Shown here in pieces: positions 9,544 through 18,175 of a stretch of 64,000 bases of DNA. Positions within the stretch are counted from its first letter, which is position 1, and each line of letters starts with the position of its first letter. The notes below the pieces were generated by a model. It saw only the letters and a list, made by a program, of their open reading frames with translations. It did not search any database and was not told the origin of the DNA. The stretch is from CAZGQY01 sp964528035. GTDB taxonomy: Bacteria; Pseudomonadota; Gammaproteobacteria; Methylococcales; UBA1147. Both the position numbers and the translations under genes were made by a program. Location of the stretch: contig CAZGQY010000001.1 of the NCBI GenBank assembly GCA_964528035.1, positions 8,083 through 72,082 on the forward strand, in the 5' to 3' direction.

Positions 9544-10998
9544 TCACAATATAACCACATCGTATTGTTCCTGAGTATAGTGAATCTCAGCACGGATTCG
9601 AATTCGGACAGACAAAAACTTTTCCAATTCTGCAAGCGTAGCGGCTTCTTCGTCAAGCAGCCTTTCAACCACATCATTCGACGCCAGAACCAATAGACTG
9701 TCCATACTATACTGCCTGACCTCACGGATAATTTCTCGAAAGATTTCCAGACATGTAGTTTCCGCTGTCTTAAGAACCCCTCGGCCATCACAGGATGAAC
9801 AGCTTTCACACAAAATATTTTCCAGGCTGCCACGTGTCCGCTTGCGCGTCATTTCCACCAATCCCAAGGTAGATACCTCAGAAATACAGGTTTTGGCATG
9901 ATCTTTTTCCAGATTTTTTTCCAGCTCCCGCATGACTTGAATTTTATGATCATCGTCTTGCATATCGATAAAATCGATTATGATGATACCGCCCAGGTTA
10001 CGTAAGCGCAGTTGCCTGACCAAAGTCTGCGCAGCTTCAAGATTTGTTTTAAAAATAGTTTCTTCCAGACTGCGTTTACCCACATAACCACCGGTATTAA
10101 CATCAATGGTGGTCATCGCCTCGTTTTGGTCAAAAACCAGGTACCCGCCGGATTTAAGGAAAACCTTTCGCGCCAATGCTTTTTGAATATCATCCTCAAT
10201 TGAGAACATATCGAATATCGGACGTTCCCCAGAGTAGTGCTCCATCATGGGCGTAACATCTGGCAAAAATTCTTCAGAAAACTTCACCATTTGCTGATAA
10301 GTCTCCTTGGAATCTACGCGGATTTTTTCCACTTTCTTGCGATAAAGATCACGCAAAGCGCGAATACTCAAAGGCAAGTCGCCATGGATTAATGTTTTAG
10401 AGCTTGATCGATGCATACGTTCACAAATCGAATGCCAAAGCTTTACCAGAAACATCATATCCGAACGCAAATACTCTTCATCAACACATTCGGCAGCCGT
10501 TCGAGCAATAAACCCACCACTGCTAAATTCATCCTTGAATTTGTCTATACACGCTTTTAATCTCTCTCTTTCTATTTCATTTTCTATCCTAAGGGACAAT
10601 CCAGAAGTATCAGAATAGGGCATATACACCATATAGCGCGACGGTATCGATAATTTAGTTGTCAAACGAGCACCTTTGGAACCCAAAGGATCTTTTATTA
10701 CCTGAACGACCAATTCTTGCCTTTCCCTTAACAAATGATCGATATCCTCCGACCCCTGGTTTTCCCTGTCCCGACAATTCAGGTCTGAAACATGCAAAAA
10801 TGCACCCCATTCAAACCCTATATCAACGAATGCCGCATGCATACCCGGCAGAACCCGACACACCTCACCTTTGTAGATATTACCAACCAAACCTTTCTTT
10901 CTGCTTCGTTCAATTATGACTTCCTGAACAATTCCATTTTCAACGACTGCAACACGTGTCTCTTCAGGTGTTATGTTGACTAATATTTCATCACTCAT
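9544..10998 (-). CDS. rng: Ribonuclease G
   Basis: A 484-residue single-strand endoribonuclease of the RNase E/G family, acting in 16S rRNA 5'-end maturation and mRNA decay. The N-terminus has the family opening EILVNITPEETRVAVVENG. An S1 RNA-binding domain follows (about 37-125, GNIYKGEVCRVLPGMHAAFV). The metal-binding catalytic region shows TTIDVNTGGYVGKR and IIIIDFIDMQDDDHK, with the two key aspartates. A zinc-link is present as CESCSSCDGRG. The C-terminus is short, so it is RNase G rather than RNase E. The ATG overlaps the stop of a possible 80-codon ORF in the gap to maf. Confidence 0.95.
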   Translation of the reverse strand: MSDEILVNITPEETRVAVVENGIVQEVIIERSRKKGLVGNIYKGEVCRVLPGMHAAFVDIGFEWGAFLHVSDLNCRDRENQGSEDIDHLLRERQELVVQVIKDPLGSKGARLTTKLSIPSRYMVYMPYSDTSGLSLRIENEIERERLKACIDKFKDEFSSGGFIARTAAECVDEEYLRSDMMFLVKLWHSICERMHRSSSKTLIHGDLPLSIRALRDLYRKKVEKIRVDSKETYQQMVKFSEEFLPDVTPMMEHYSGERPIFDMFSIEDDIQKALARKVFLKSGGYLVFDQNEAMTTIDVNTGGYVGKRSLEETIFKTNLEAAQTLVRQLRLRNLGGIIIIDFIDMQDDDHKIQVMRELEKNLEKDHAKTCISEVSTLGLVEMTRKRTRGSLENILCESCSSCDGRGVLKTAETTCLEIFREIIREVRQYSMDSLLVLASNDVVERLLDEEAATLAELEKFLSVRIRIRAEIHYTQEQYDVVIL

Positions 10999-11233
10999 AT
11001 ATAAAAGCTTTAATTAATTGATGCCGACGATCCAGGCTGATCGAATTTAACACTGTGTATTCACTCTGGCTTTCTTTACCAAAAAAGGCATTGACTTCTG
11101 TTGTCCATACCTCGGCAATGCTGTTTTTGCAGTAGAATAGCGAACCGTAGTTTAAGCATGCCAGACTAATAAAGACTTGCGCCGCTGACCATAATACGTA
11201 GTGACTGGATGCCATTGAGCCACCAATAGCCAT
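10991..11233 (-). CDS. Possible small coupled ORF between maf and rng
   Basis: An 80-codon open frame fills the 244-base gap between maf and rng. It starts 9 bases after the maf stop codon and its TGA overlaps the rng start (ATGAGTGA), the geometry of translational coupling. The product would be a small protein with a hydrophobic stretch (about 13-31, VLWSAAQVFISLACLNYGS). I recognise no family, and no convincing Shine-Dalgarno precedes the ATG. It could be a chance open frame. In Pseudomonas the mre genes lie next to maf at this locus; this ORF does not resemble them. Confidence 0.3.
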   Translation of the reverse strand: MAIGGSMASSHYVLWSAAQVFISLACLNYGSLFYCKNSIAEVWTTEVNAFFGKESQSEYTVLNSISLDRRHQLIKAFIYE

Positions 11234-11242
11234 TTAAGCGAT

Positions 11243-11860
11243 CTACGACAATGTTCCAATAGAGACACCTTCTGCTACCAATAACTCACTTGTTTCATAA
11301 AGAGGCAAACCAACCACGCCACTGAAACTACCCTGAATTTGCTTGACAAACACAGCCGCAAGCCCCTGAATCCCATATGCTCCCGCTTTATCCAAAGGCT
11401 CTTGCGTGGCACAGTAATCCCTGATTTCCTGCTCGCTTATTTCACGAAAGCAAACCTGTGTAACACTGACAGTCTGAGTATGCCGGGCACCACGCAGAGA
11501 AACCGCACTCATAACCAAATGTTCCTGCCCCGAAAGCCGCGACAACATTTCCATGGCCTTACCCTCGCTTGCGGGTTTCCCCAATACACGATCATGCAAA
11601 ACAACGATTGTATCCGCTCCGAGTACCGGTAAACTGTCCCCTGCTAATTCATAACCACGCAATGACTTTTCAGCAGCCATTCGAGATACATAGTCAGGTG
11701 GCTTCTCATTCTGACGAAGACTCTCATCAATATTAACAGGCAAAGTAACATATCGGACACCAATCTGGCTAAGTAATTCACGACGCCGTGGCGAGGATGA
11801 AGCCAGTACAATCTGCGCCGCGCCTACAGGCTCCGTATTTTCGGGCAACCTCGTGGACAC
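11243..11860 (-). CDS. maf: Maf-family nucleotide pyrophosphatase (YhdE type, dTTP/UTP)
   Basis: A 205-residue house-cleaning nucleoside triphosphate pyrophosphatase. The Maf signature IVLASSSPRRRELLSQIG lies at residues 17-34, the metal-binding aspartate in VLGADTIVV, and the C-terminal substrate loop in LDKAGAYGIQGLAAVFV and GSFSGVVGLPLYET. The KAGAYGIQG form marks the YhdE branch, which prefers dTTP and UTP, rather than the YceF branch. It begins 2 bases after the rlmH stop codon, so the two are probably co-translated. The leftward transcription unit continues into rng. Confidence 0.93.
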   Translation of the reverse strand: MSTRLPENTEPVGAAQIVLASSSPRRRELLSQIGVRYVTLPVNIDESLRQNEKPPDYVSRMAAEKSLRGYELAGDSLPVLGADTIVVLHDRVLGKPASEGKAMEMLSRLSGQEHLVMSAVSLRGARHTQTVSVTQVCFREISEQEIRDYCATQEPLDKAGAYGIQGLAAVFVKQIQGSFSGVVGLPLYETSELLVAEGVSIGTLS

Positions 11861-11862
11861 GC

Positions 11863-12330
11863 TTACTTATGATACGGGTGATTTCGCAGCATACTCCAAC
11901 CGCGATAGAGCTGCTCGGCAACGATAATACGTACCATGGGGTGAGGAAAGGTCAGTCTGGACAAGCTCCACGTCTCATTCGCTTTTGCCCGACAATCTTC
12001 TGACAGACCTTCGGGCCCACCGATCAAAAGCGTGATATTCTTGCCCAACGACATCCACCTGGACAATGCTGCCGCCACTTCAATCGTACCCCACTGTGTT
12101 CCATTCATATCCAACGCAACGACATGTGCAGTCCGCGGAACGGCCCCCATTATTTTGTCTCCTTCGATTTTCATCAAACGCTGAACACTATTTCGACTTT
12201 TACGTTTTTCCGCAGGAATTTCGGTCAAGATCAAATGACATTCACCCACTAAACGCTTTTGATATTCCAAAAACCCCTGCTCTACCCAGGATGGCATTTT
12301 AGTTCCAACCGCAATCATAGTGATATCCAT
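11863..12330 (-). CDS. rlmH: 23S rRNA pseudouridine-1915 N3-methyltransferase RlmH
   Basis: A 155-residue SPOUT methyltransferase that methylates pseudouridine 1915 in helix 69 of 23S rRNA on assembled ribosomes. The SAM-binding trefoil knot shows ITLLIGGPEGLSEDC and the tail LTFPHPMVRIIVAEQLYRGW, followed by the family's C-terminal NHPYHK. Length matches the usual 155. In many gammaproteobacteria it follows nadD-rsfS; here it heads the maf-rng-yhdP-tldD run instead and is divergent from the mxa-like operon. Confidence 0.96.
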   Translation of the reverse strand: MDITMIAVGTKMPSWVEQGFLEYQKRLVGECHLILTEIPAEKRKSRNSVQRLMKIEGDKIMGAVPRTAHVVALDMNGTQWGTIEVAAALSRWMSLGKNITLLIGGPEGLSEDCRAKANETWSLSRLTFPHPMVRIIVAEQLYRGWSMLRNHPYHK

Positions 12331-12558
12331 ACGTATTTATTCGGTTGACTTACTGTACAGGACACAGATTATAGTTTGTTAGAGACGCACAATTAAGACC
12401 CTGTAAACTCTAATGAAGCCAGGCTGTTGAGAAACCGAAACATTCTACATTTCGCATACTCTGCGGAAACACAGTGATTAGTTATTCTCAATTCTACCCG
12501 ACTGTCCAGCTAATACCGGTGAAATTCGAAATTAAGCAACCCGGTACTTTATTTTTGT

Positions 12559-12586
12559 TTGACAAATATTTCTATAATTGTTTAAT
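12559..12586 (+). promoter_or_regulatory. Candidate sigma-70 promoter of the mxa-like operon
   Basis: TTGACA at 12559-12564 and TTTAAT at 12581-12586, with a 16-base spacer, lie about 40 bases before the first ATG of the six-gene operon. The surrounding 12331-12624 region is AT-rich and also separates the divergent rlmH gene. The assignment rests on motif match alone. Confidence 0.4.
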
Positions 12587-12624
12587 TCTATCCTGTTTAT
12601 GCTTCATTTTGCGACATTTGTTTT

Positions 12625-13653
12625 ATGACTACCGACAATATCGATTGCCAACTCGCGGATTGGAAATCATGTGCAAATAATTTTGAAAATGAACTCAAAA
12701 AAGCAATTTTTGGCCTGGATCGATCCATTCACCTGATTACTACTGCGATCTTTTCACGTGGCCATGTCATGCTGGAAGGCGATGTTGGAGTTGGAAAAAC
12801 CACGCTGCTCCGCGCAGTCGCGCGAGGCATCGGCGGCGCATACCAACGCATTGAAGGCACCATCGACTTAATGCCCAACGATTTGATCTACCACACGTAT
12901 ATCAATCAACAAGGCAAACCGCAAGTCGACCCTGGGCCAGTGCTAAAACACGGCGAACAGCTCTCCACGTTCTTTTTTAACGAAGTCAATCGTGCCCGGC
13001 CTCAAGTTCACTCACTGTTACTTCGGATCATGGCTGAGCGCAGCCTGACCGCGTTCAATCGTGAATATCATTTTCCGCACTTACAGGTTTTTGCTGACCG
13101 AAACCGGGTAGAAAAAGAAGAAACCTTTGAAATGCCGTCAGCAGCACGAGACCGGTTTTTAATGGAAATCAATATTGAAACTCCTAACGATGCCAACATC
13201 CGAAGATCTTTAATATTCGATACAAAGTTTCACAACACAGCCTCACTGGTCGACCAGGTAGCCCCAGGGAACCTTCCATTCGAAGAACTCAACTCGATCA
13301 GCCATTTAATTCAAACACAGGTCGTTACCAGTGAAACGCTGCAATCTTATGCGCTGGATTTATGGGAAGCCACTCGCAACCCGAAAGAATTCGGCATCAA
13401 GCTGGACAATGTCGATATGGATAATCTGATCATGGCAGGTGCAAGTGCTCGTGGAATGAGTATGTTGTTACGCGCCGCCAGAGTTACCGCCTGGTTAAAC
13501 GACAGAACAGCAGTTGTACCGGAAGACATTCAGGAAATATTTTACGAAACCATCGCTCACCGTATATTCCTGACACCCACCTGGGAAATGCGCCGCCAAC
13601 AGTTGATAGAACCACTGATTACAGGCATTTTACAGGCTGTTTCATCGCCTTAA
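12625..13653 (+). CDS. mxaR: MoxR/MxaR-type AAA ATPase
   Basis: A 342-residue cytoplasmic MoxR-family AAA+ ATPase, probably the chaperone of the maturation module that follows. Walker A is GDVGVGKTT (52-60). The Walker B segment reads FFFNEVNR (116-123), so the usual aspartate is asparagine, while the catalytic glutamate is kept. The sensor-1 region VFADRNRVEKEETFEMP also departs from the standard MoxR form ATQNP, and my recollection is that methanol-locus MxaR proteins share this variant. It is first of six same-strand genes matching mxaR-S-A-C-K-L order, which is what makes me prefer MxaR over generic MoxR. Confidence 0.75.
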   Translation: MTTDNIDCQLADWKSCANNFENELKKAIFGLDRSIHLITTAIFSRGHVMLEGDVGVGKTTLLRAVARGIGGAYQRIEGTIDLMPNDLIYHTYINQQGKPQVDPGPVLKHGEQLSTFFFNEVNRARPQVHSLLLRIMAERSLTAFNREYHFPHLQVFADRNRVEKEETFEMPSAARDRFLMEINIETPNDANIRRSLIFDTKFHNTASLVDQVAPGNLPFEELNSISHLIQTQVVTSETLQSYALDLWEATRNPKEFGIKLDNVDMDNLIMAGASARGMSMLLRAARVTAWLNDRTAVVPEDIQEIFYETIAHRIFLTPTWEMRRQQLIEPLITGILQAVSSP

Positions 13654-13703
13654 CCAACGGTTTCTAACAACAACTATAGATAAGAGGGGCTGTAAAACAA
13701 AGT

Positions 13704-14591
13704 ATGTCGACTCAATACAGACCCACCGTCGAAATAAAAGGCGGTTATCAACAACAGGAATTTCACTACCATGTACCCTGGCGAACACGGAGTGCAACCC
13801 CCGGTCGTCACCATAGCACCCAGTTCGGAGGAGGCTATGAGTTTCATGGTCATGCGCCTCTGGTTTCACACCCGGATCCACGTAAAATTGATATTCACGC
13901 CAGTCTGCACGATCCATTTGGCCAATATGTGGTTCGAACCTTCCGGCAACGCAGCTCGATTCCTGTATATGTAATCGCAGACTTGTCTGCTTCCATGGGA
14001 ATTCAAGGCCGACAGAACAAAATGCGTTTATTGACCGAATTTAGCCAATGTACCGCGTATTCCGCCTATCGTAACGGAGATCCTTTTGGCTTTATTCCCT
14101 GCAGTAACTCTATACTGTGGGACTTATTCACACCACTTCGCTGGAACCGAGGAATCACTCAGAGTTTGACAGAGAAATTAAGCCACTATGTTCCTCATGG
14201 ACAATCTGTTGATGGAATCATGGAAACCCGGGATATAATGGGTAAACAACGTTCGTTGGTATTTTTGATCTCGGATTTTCATTTTCCGATTGAATTTTTA
14301 AGAAATTTACTTAAAAATCTAATCCCCCACGACGTTGTTCCGATTGTCATTTGGGATTCTCCTGAAACTGCATTTCCAAATTGGGGCATAGTACGTCTAA
14401 TCGATAGCGAATCAAAACAGGAGCGCTGCTTATTTCTACGTCCAAAACTACGCGAGCGTATTATCCAGGCATATGAAGAACGTCGTGTATTGCTTAAAAA
14501 AACCTTTACTGAATTTGGCAGAGAAGCCTTATTTTTGACGGCTCCGTTTAACGCTGACCAGTTGACTGCGTATTTTTCCGGAAATGGCTAA
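13704..14591 (+). CDS. mxaS: MxaS-like DUF58 protein
   Basis: A 295-residue protein with a DUF58/VWA-like domain. A DxSxS metal-site motif is present as DLSAS (D93) within VIADLSASMG. There are no predicted membrane segments, and the N-terminal 60 residues are rich in His and Gly. DUF58 proteins are regular partners of MoxR ATPases; in methylotrophs MxaS follows MxaR and is needed for active methanol dehydrogenase. It starts 50 bases after the ATPase gene and its end overlaps the next gene by 8 bases. Confidence 0.7.
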   Translation: MSTQYRPTVEIKGGYQQQEFHYHVPWRTRSATPGRHHSTQFGGGYEFHGHAPLVSHPDPRKIDIHASLHDPFGQYVVRTFRQRSSIPVYVIADLSASMGIQGRQNKMRLLTEFSQCTAYSAYRNGDPFGFIPCSNSILWDLFTPLRWNRGITQSLTEKLSHYVPHGQSVDGIMETRDIMGKQRSLVFLISDFHFPIEFLRNLLKNLIPHDVVPIVIWDSPETAFPNWGIVRLIDSESKQERCLFLRPKLRERIIQAYEERRVLLKKTFTEFGREALFLTAPFNADQLTAYFSGNG

Positions 14592-15543
14592 CACTGTATT
14601 GGATCGAATCTCAATTCCTATTGGCTTTATAGTCTTCTTTTGTACAATTTTTCGGAGCGATACAGCACTGGCCACGAATAAACCAATCACTCCTGAACCT
14701 ATACAACAAATCGAATTACAGGCTGATCGGAATTTCGGCTACGTAATTGGCGACCTGGTACATCACCGCATTTTCGTTTCTATTGAAAATCCTTACCGCC
14801 TGGATTTGGCAATACTCCCCACGCCTGGAGCATTGAACCCTGGGTTAAGCGTACACACTATTCAGATATCTGAAAATCAATTAACAACAGCAACAAAATA
14901 CTTAATTGACCTGAAATATCAACTGTATCGTAGCGTAGAGCGCTCTGAAGAAATAATCATTCCTGGATTTAGAATTCGAGCCACCAAGAAAACCCAGTGG
15001 GCCGAGGCGCAGACGCCACCCTGGAAATTGACAATGATGCCCTTGATCTCTGAACAAAGCGCTGACCAGGACGTTGTAATCCGTCCACCCCGAAAACCTT
15101 TGTTAATTCCTCTGCAAGTGCACTACAGAATATTGATTGGATTAGTCATCGGTGTCTTTATTTTATCCGCGTTAATCGCCAGGATTTTCTATTTACCTGG
15201 ATTTTTAAACAGTACGAAACGCCCTTTCGCTGCCACGTGCGGCAATTTAAAGAGACTGCGCAAGCGACGCACAGATACTGCCGCAATGAGTGATGCAATG
15301 CGTGTTGTACACCAGGCATTCAATCATACTGCGGGGGAAACTGTATTTGCATCTCAACTTGACCAATTTTTCCAGAAAAACCCTGAATTTTGTACGCTGA
15401 GAAAACAAACAGAGCTGTTTTTTCAGCTCTCCAGACAGACATTCTTCCAGCAGGCTAAGACTATTAATAGCGAAAATTACGGCATCCCGTGGCTTCAATC
15501 ACTTTGCCAGCAATACCGAAAAATAGAAAGAACACTGTCGTGA
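14584..15543 (+). CDS. mxaA: MxaA-like periplasmic/membrane protein
   Basis: A 319-residue protein with an N-terminal signal (about 1-30, cleavage likely after ALA), a periplasmic domain of about 145 residues, one membrane helix (about 182-205, ILIGLVIGVFILSALIA) and a cytoplasmic alpha-helical tail. MxaA of methylotrophs is required for calcium insertion into methanol dehydrogenase and has this architecture. Third position in the operon and overlaps on both sides support MxaA. A DUF4381-type protein of a generic Bat-like operon is the alternative, but those are usually half this length. Confidence 0.65.
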   Translation: MANTVLDRISIPIGFIVFFCTIFRSDTALATNKPITPEPIQQIELQADRNFGYVIGDLVHHRIFVSIENPYRLDLAILPTPGALNPGLSVHTIQISENQLTTATKYLIDLKYQLYRSVERSEEIIIPGFRIRATKKTQWAEAQTPPWKLTMMPLISEQSADQDVVIRPPRKPLLIPLQVHYRILIGLVIGVFILSALIARIFYLPGFLNSTKRPFAATCGNLKRLRKRRTDTAAMSDAMRVVHQAFNHTAGETVFASQLDQFFQKNPEFCTLRKQTELFFQLSRQTFFQQAKTINSENYGIPWLQSLCQQYRKIERTLS

Positions 15544-16523
15544 CTGTTTCGTTCTCAAACCCGTGGGTATTGTTTGCGCTGATCATCACCGTAGTACCAT
15601 TGCTCTATCGTTTCCAGTCGCCCTGTATTTATTCCTGGAACGCAATGATACCCACGGATTCCATTTCCAGGATTGTCGACATTGTAATACGAGTCGCCGC
15701 GTGTCTAAGCTTTTTCGCGATTATTCTGGGTTTATCCGGACCTTATAAAGGCGGTCACTGGATTAAAAAACCAGGGACTGGCGCGCAAATAGTTTTATTA
15801 CTAGATCGTAGCGCCAGCATGAACCAAAATTTTTCGGGCAAACACATGGGAGGCCGTTCCAGCGAAACCAAAGGTCGATACGCACAAAAGCTCCTGTCAG
15901 AATTTGTGGAACAGAGAGAAAACGATTTATTTGCAATGGTTTCATTCAGCACCTCGCCGATTTATACCTTGCCCTTAACTCAAGATAAAACTGCTATTCT
16001 GGCTGCACTTCGTGCCGCATCGATGAAAGGTCGCGGAATTACCAATATCGCTTCAGGACTGGCAATGGCTTTGAAGTTTTTTGATCATCAATCACATTCT
16101 GGTTCACGAATCATCCTGTTAGTTTCCGATGGGGCAACCCGAATAGACGAAGACACTCAACACGCTTTGCACCAATGGTTTTACGAAAACCGAGTGACCT
16201 TATACTGGATTTACATGCGCAGTCCTAACAGCAGCCACTTATCGGAACAACCGAACAACCCCACCGAAACCACATCGCCCGAATTCTTTTTGCATCAGTT
16301 TTTTAGAAACATGGCGATACCCTATCGCTCATATGAAGCGGAAAATCCGCAAGCAGTCAAACAAGCAATTAGTGACATCAGTGCGCTGGAAACTAAACCG
16401 ATCGTTTATCAGGAAAAAGTTGCGAAGACTGACCTGGCAAATTATTGCTACGGCTTCGCCAGCATATTGCTCAGTTTACTGTTGATCTCAAAAGCACTGG
16501 AGACCTCCTTGTGGAAAGAATGA
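15540..16523 (+). CDS. mxaC: MxaC-like von Willebrand A membrane protein
   Basis: A 327-residue membrane protein with a VWA domain. It has an N-terminal hydrophobic helix (WVLFALIITVVPLLY), a second helix near 52-66, an intact MIDAS motif DRSAS at 89-93 and a C-terminal helix. I place the start at GTG 15540, whose GTGA overlaps the mxaA stop, giving the BatA-like opening SFSNPWVLFAL; the frame is open further upstream to 15489. In methanol oxidizers MxaC is one of two VWA proteins needed to load calcium into methanol dehydrogenase. Confidence 0.68.
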   Translation: MTVSFSNPWVLFALIITVVPLLYRFQSPCIYSWNAMIPTDSISRIVDIVIRVAACLSFFAIILGLSGPYKGGHWIKKPGTGAQIVLLLDRSASMNQNFSGKHMGGRSSETKGRYAQKLLSEFVEQRENDLFAMVSFSTSPIYTLPLTQDKTAILAALRAASMKGRGITNIASGLAMALKFFDHQSHSGSRIILLVSDGATRIDEDTQHALHQWFYENRVTLYWIYMRSPNSSHLSEQPNNPTETTSPEFFLHQFFRNMAIPYRSYEAENPQAVKQAISDISALETKPIVYQEKVAKTDLANYCYGFASILLSLLLISKALETSLWKE

Positions 16524-17092
16524 TCCATTCGAAACGACCCAATTTCAGTCTGCTTCAATCACCGATGCTTGTATACATTTTGCTGTTTTTATTGGTAATC
16601 GCCAGCCTGGCTCAGAGTTTTAAAATCTACCGAATCGAGAATATTAACCAGGCACTATCCTCTCCCCAAAGCATCGAGATAAACGAACACACCCCAGCTC
16701 AGTTGGTATTTGCAAAAGCCTGGTACCTGGAAAACACCGGTCAATTTCAAGAAGCACTGCGCTTGTACAACCGCCTCGACAACAGCGTCGATAAGCCGTT
16801 ATTTGAAAGCGTCAAATACAACATGGGAACGCTATACCTGAAACAAGCAGCTAAACACTGGAATAGTAAAGGTGTATGGGCTTATTCTCAGGTCAACACA
16901 TGGACAGGACTGGCCGAACAGGCCTTTCGTGAAGTATTAAACAAAAATCCAAATAATTGGGACGCACGCTACAACCTTGAATATGCCCTGCGCATCAAAC
17001 CACCGCTTAAAGAAGTCGACAAAGCCGACTGGACAGGCCACAAAAGCAGCGTCCATTCCATCTATCCAGGAATCCCTGGAGGCAGCCCGTGA
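16520..17092 (+). CDS. mxaK: MxaK-like TPR protein
   Basis: A 190-residue protein with one N-terminal membrane helix (LVYILLFLLVIASLAQ) and a periplasmic TPR-like region (AKAWYLENTGQFQEALRLYN and YNLEYAL). It starts at ATG 16520, which overlaps the previous stop codon as ATGA; a GTG at 16511 with GGAG eight bases before it is an equally reasonable start. Size, topology and position between two VWA genes match MxaK of the calcium-insertion group MxaACKL. Function is inferred from context; sequence conservation in this family is low. Confidence 0.6.
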   Translation: MIHSKRPNFSLLQSPMLVYILLFLLVIASLAQSFKIYRIENINQALSSPQSIEINEHTPAQLVFAKAWYLENTGQFQEALRLYNRLDNSVDKPLFESVKYNMGTLYLKQAAKHWNSKGVWAYSQVNTWTGLAEQAFREVLNKNPNNWDARYNLEYALRIKPPLKEVDKADWTGHKSSVHSIYPGIPGGSP

Positions 17093-17988
17093 ACCGCTTC
17101 CGTACCTTTAGCATTGACTTTTGGATAGTTGCATTGGCATTGTTTTCACTGTTAGTTTGTTTTTTTTATCCGACCTGGACACAACAGCAAAACACCTACC
17201 GCTATGTATTTATTCTGGACATCACCCAAAGCATGAACACCCGGGATTACACAATTAGCGGTTTCCCGCCCGACCGCTTATCATTCGCCAAGAAAAGCCT
17301 TCAACAAGCGATCAAGCATCTACCCTGTGGGTCAGAAACCGGTATTGGATTATTTACCACCAAGGACAGTATGATTTTGATCGAACCGGTAGAAATCTGC
17401 AGTCACTATTCTGTTATAGATGAAATGATTTCTCATATCGACTGGCGCATGGCCTGGGCAGCAGACAGCAATATCGAACGCGGTCTTTATTCTGCCATCC
17501 TGACACTAAGAAAATGGCAGGATCATACTAATCTAGTCTTTTTTACCGACGGCGAACAAAGCATCAAAGAATTGCACAGACCACCCCTAAGTAAGCACTT
17601 TGCAGCAGTAAAAGGATTTATCATCGGTGTAGGCGGCACCCATCCAAGCCCAATTCCAAAACTGGATAAGGATAACCAAGTGATCGATTACTGGAAGAAT
17701 GAGGAAGTCACAAACGTTGATTTCACTACTGCAACAAACCAGCCGCCGAAACTCGATCCAAAAATGAACTATCTATCAAGTTTGCAGGAATCCGCACTCA
17801 TCACCCTGGCAAACACTACAGGACTTATGTACCGGCGATTGCAATCTGCCCGACAGCTCGGCCAAATTCTGAATGCGAAAAATCTGGCCGTTTCGATGCC
17901 TGTATCTACAGATATTCGGTGGATTTTTGCGTTGATGACCTTGTGGTTTTTGCTTTGGGTTTGGTTTAGGAGGGTTATTGGAGTTTAA
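17089..17988 (+). CDS. mxaL: MxaL-like von Willebrand A protein
   Basis: A 299-residue VWA protein with helices near residues 12-28 and at the C-terminus (WIFALMTLWFLLWVWF). The MIDAS-like motif is DITQS (D44), with Thr in place of the first Ser. The GTG start at 17089 overlaps the mxaK stop as GTGA. It is last in the operon; no mxaD-like gene follows, and downstream sequence turns into repeat and gene debris. It would act with the MxaC-like protein at the membrane in metalloenzyme maturation. Confidence 0.65.
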   Translation: MNRFRTFSIDFWIVALALFSLLVCFFYPTWTQQQNTYRYVFILDITQSMNTRDYTISGFPPDRLSFAKKSLQQAIKHLPCGSETGIGLFTTKDSMILIEPVEICSHYSVIDEMISHIDWRMAWAADSNIERGLYSAILTLRKWQDHTNLVFFTDGEQSIKELHRPPLSKHFAAVKGFIIGVGGTHPSPIPKLDKDNQVIDYWKNEEVTNVDFTTATNQPPKLDPKMNYLSSLQESALITLANTTGLMYRRLQSARQLGQILNAKNLAVSMPVSTDIRWIFALMTLWFLLWVWFRRVIGV

Positions 17989-18014
17989 AGGTTTAAACAA
18001 CGATCTGGAACACT

Positions 18015-18149
18015 TCAAATTTTAAAAGATTCCGGAGAATCAACGCGTACGATCGTCGTTTTACCAACTAAACGTGGCCCGGAAACAAACAACAATTGCC
18101 TGTTTTCGGTCAGTTCAAATGCGATACGTTGGGTATATTTTCGCTGCAT
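18015..18149 (-). pseudogene. Possible 5' remnant of an AAA ATPase
   Basis: A 44-codon minus-strand frame starting at ATG 18149 encodes FVSGPRLVGKTTIVRV, which resembles the P-loop of DUF4143-type AAA ATPases (GPRQVGKTTL near residue 30). After the P-loop the similarity stops and the frame ends, so this looks like a relic rather than a gene. The miniature element copy 2 lies 27 bases upstream of its start codon. Identification rests on one short motif. Confidence 0.3.
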
Positions 18150-18175
18150 AAAATCGCATCTATCGTAAAATGGTC

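Noticed and set aside
12559..12578. TTGACA with TATAAT only 8 bases away as the mxa-operon promoter
   Set aside because: The spacing is far too short for sigma-70; the TTTAAT 16 bases downstream is the better -10 element.
12625..17988. Assigning the six-gene operon to a generic Bat aerotolerance system
   Set aside because: The third gene is twice the usual DUF4381 length, a separate small TPR gene lies between the two VWA genes, and no BatD is present; the order fits mxaRSACKL better, though this is not certain.
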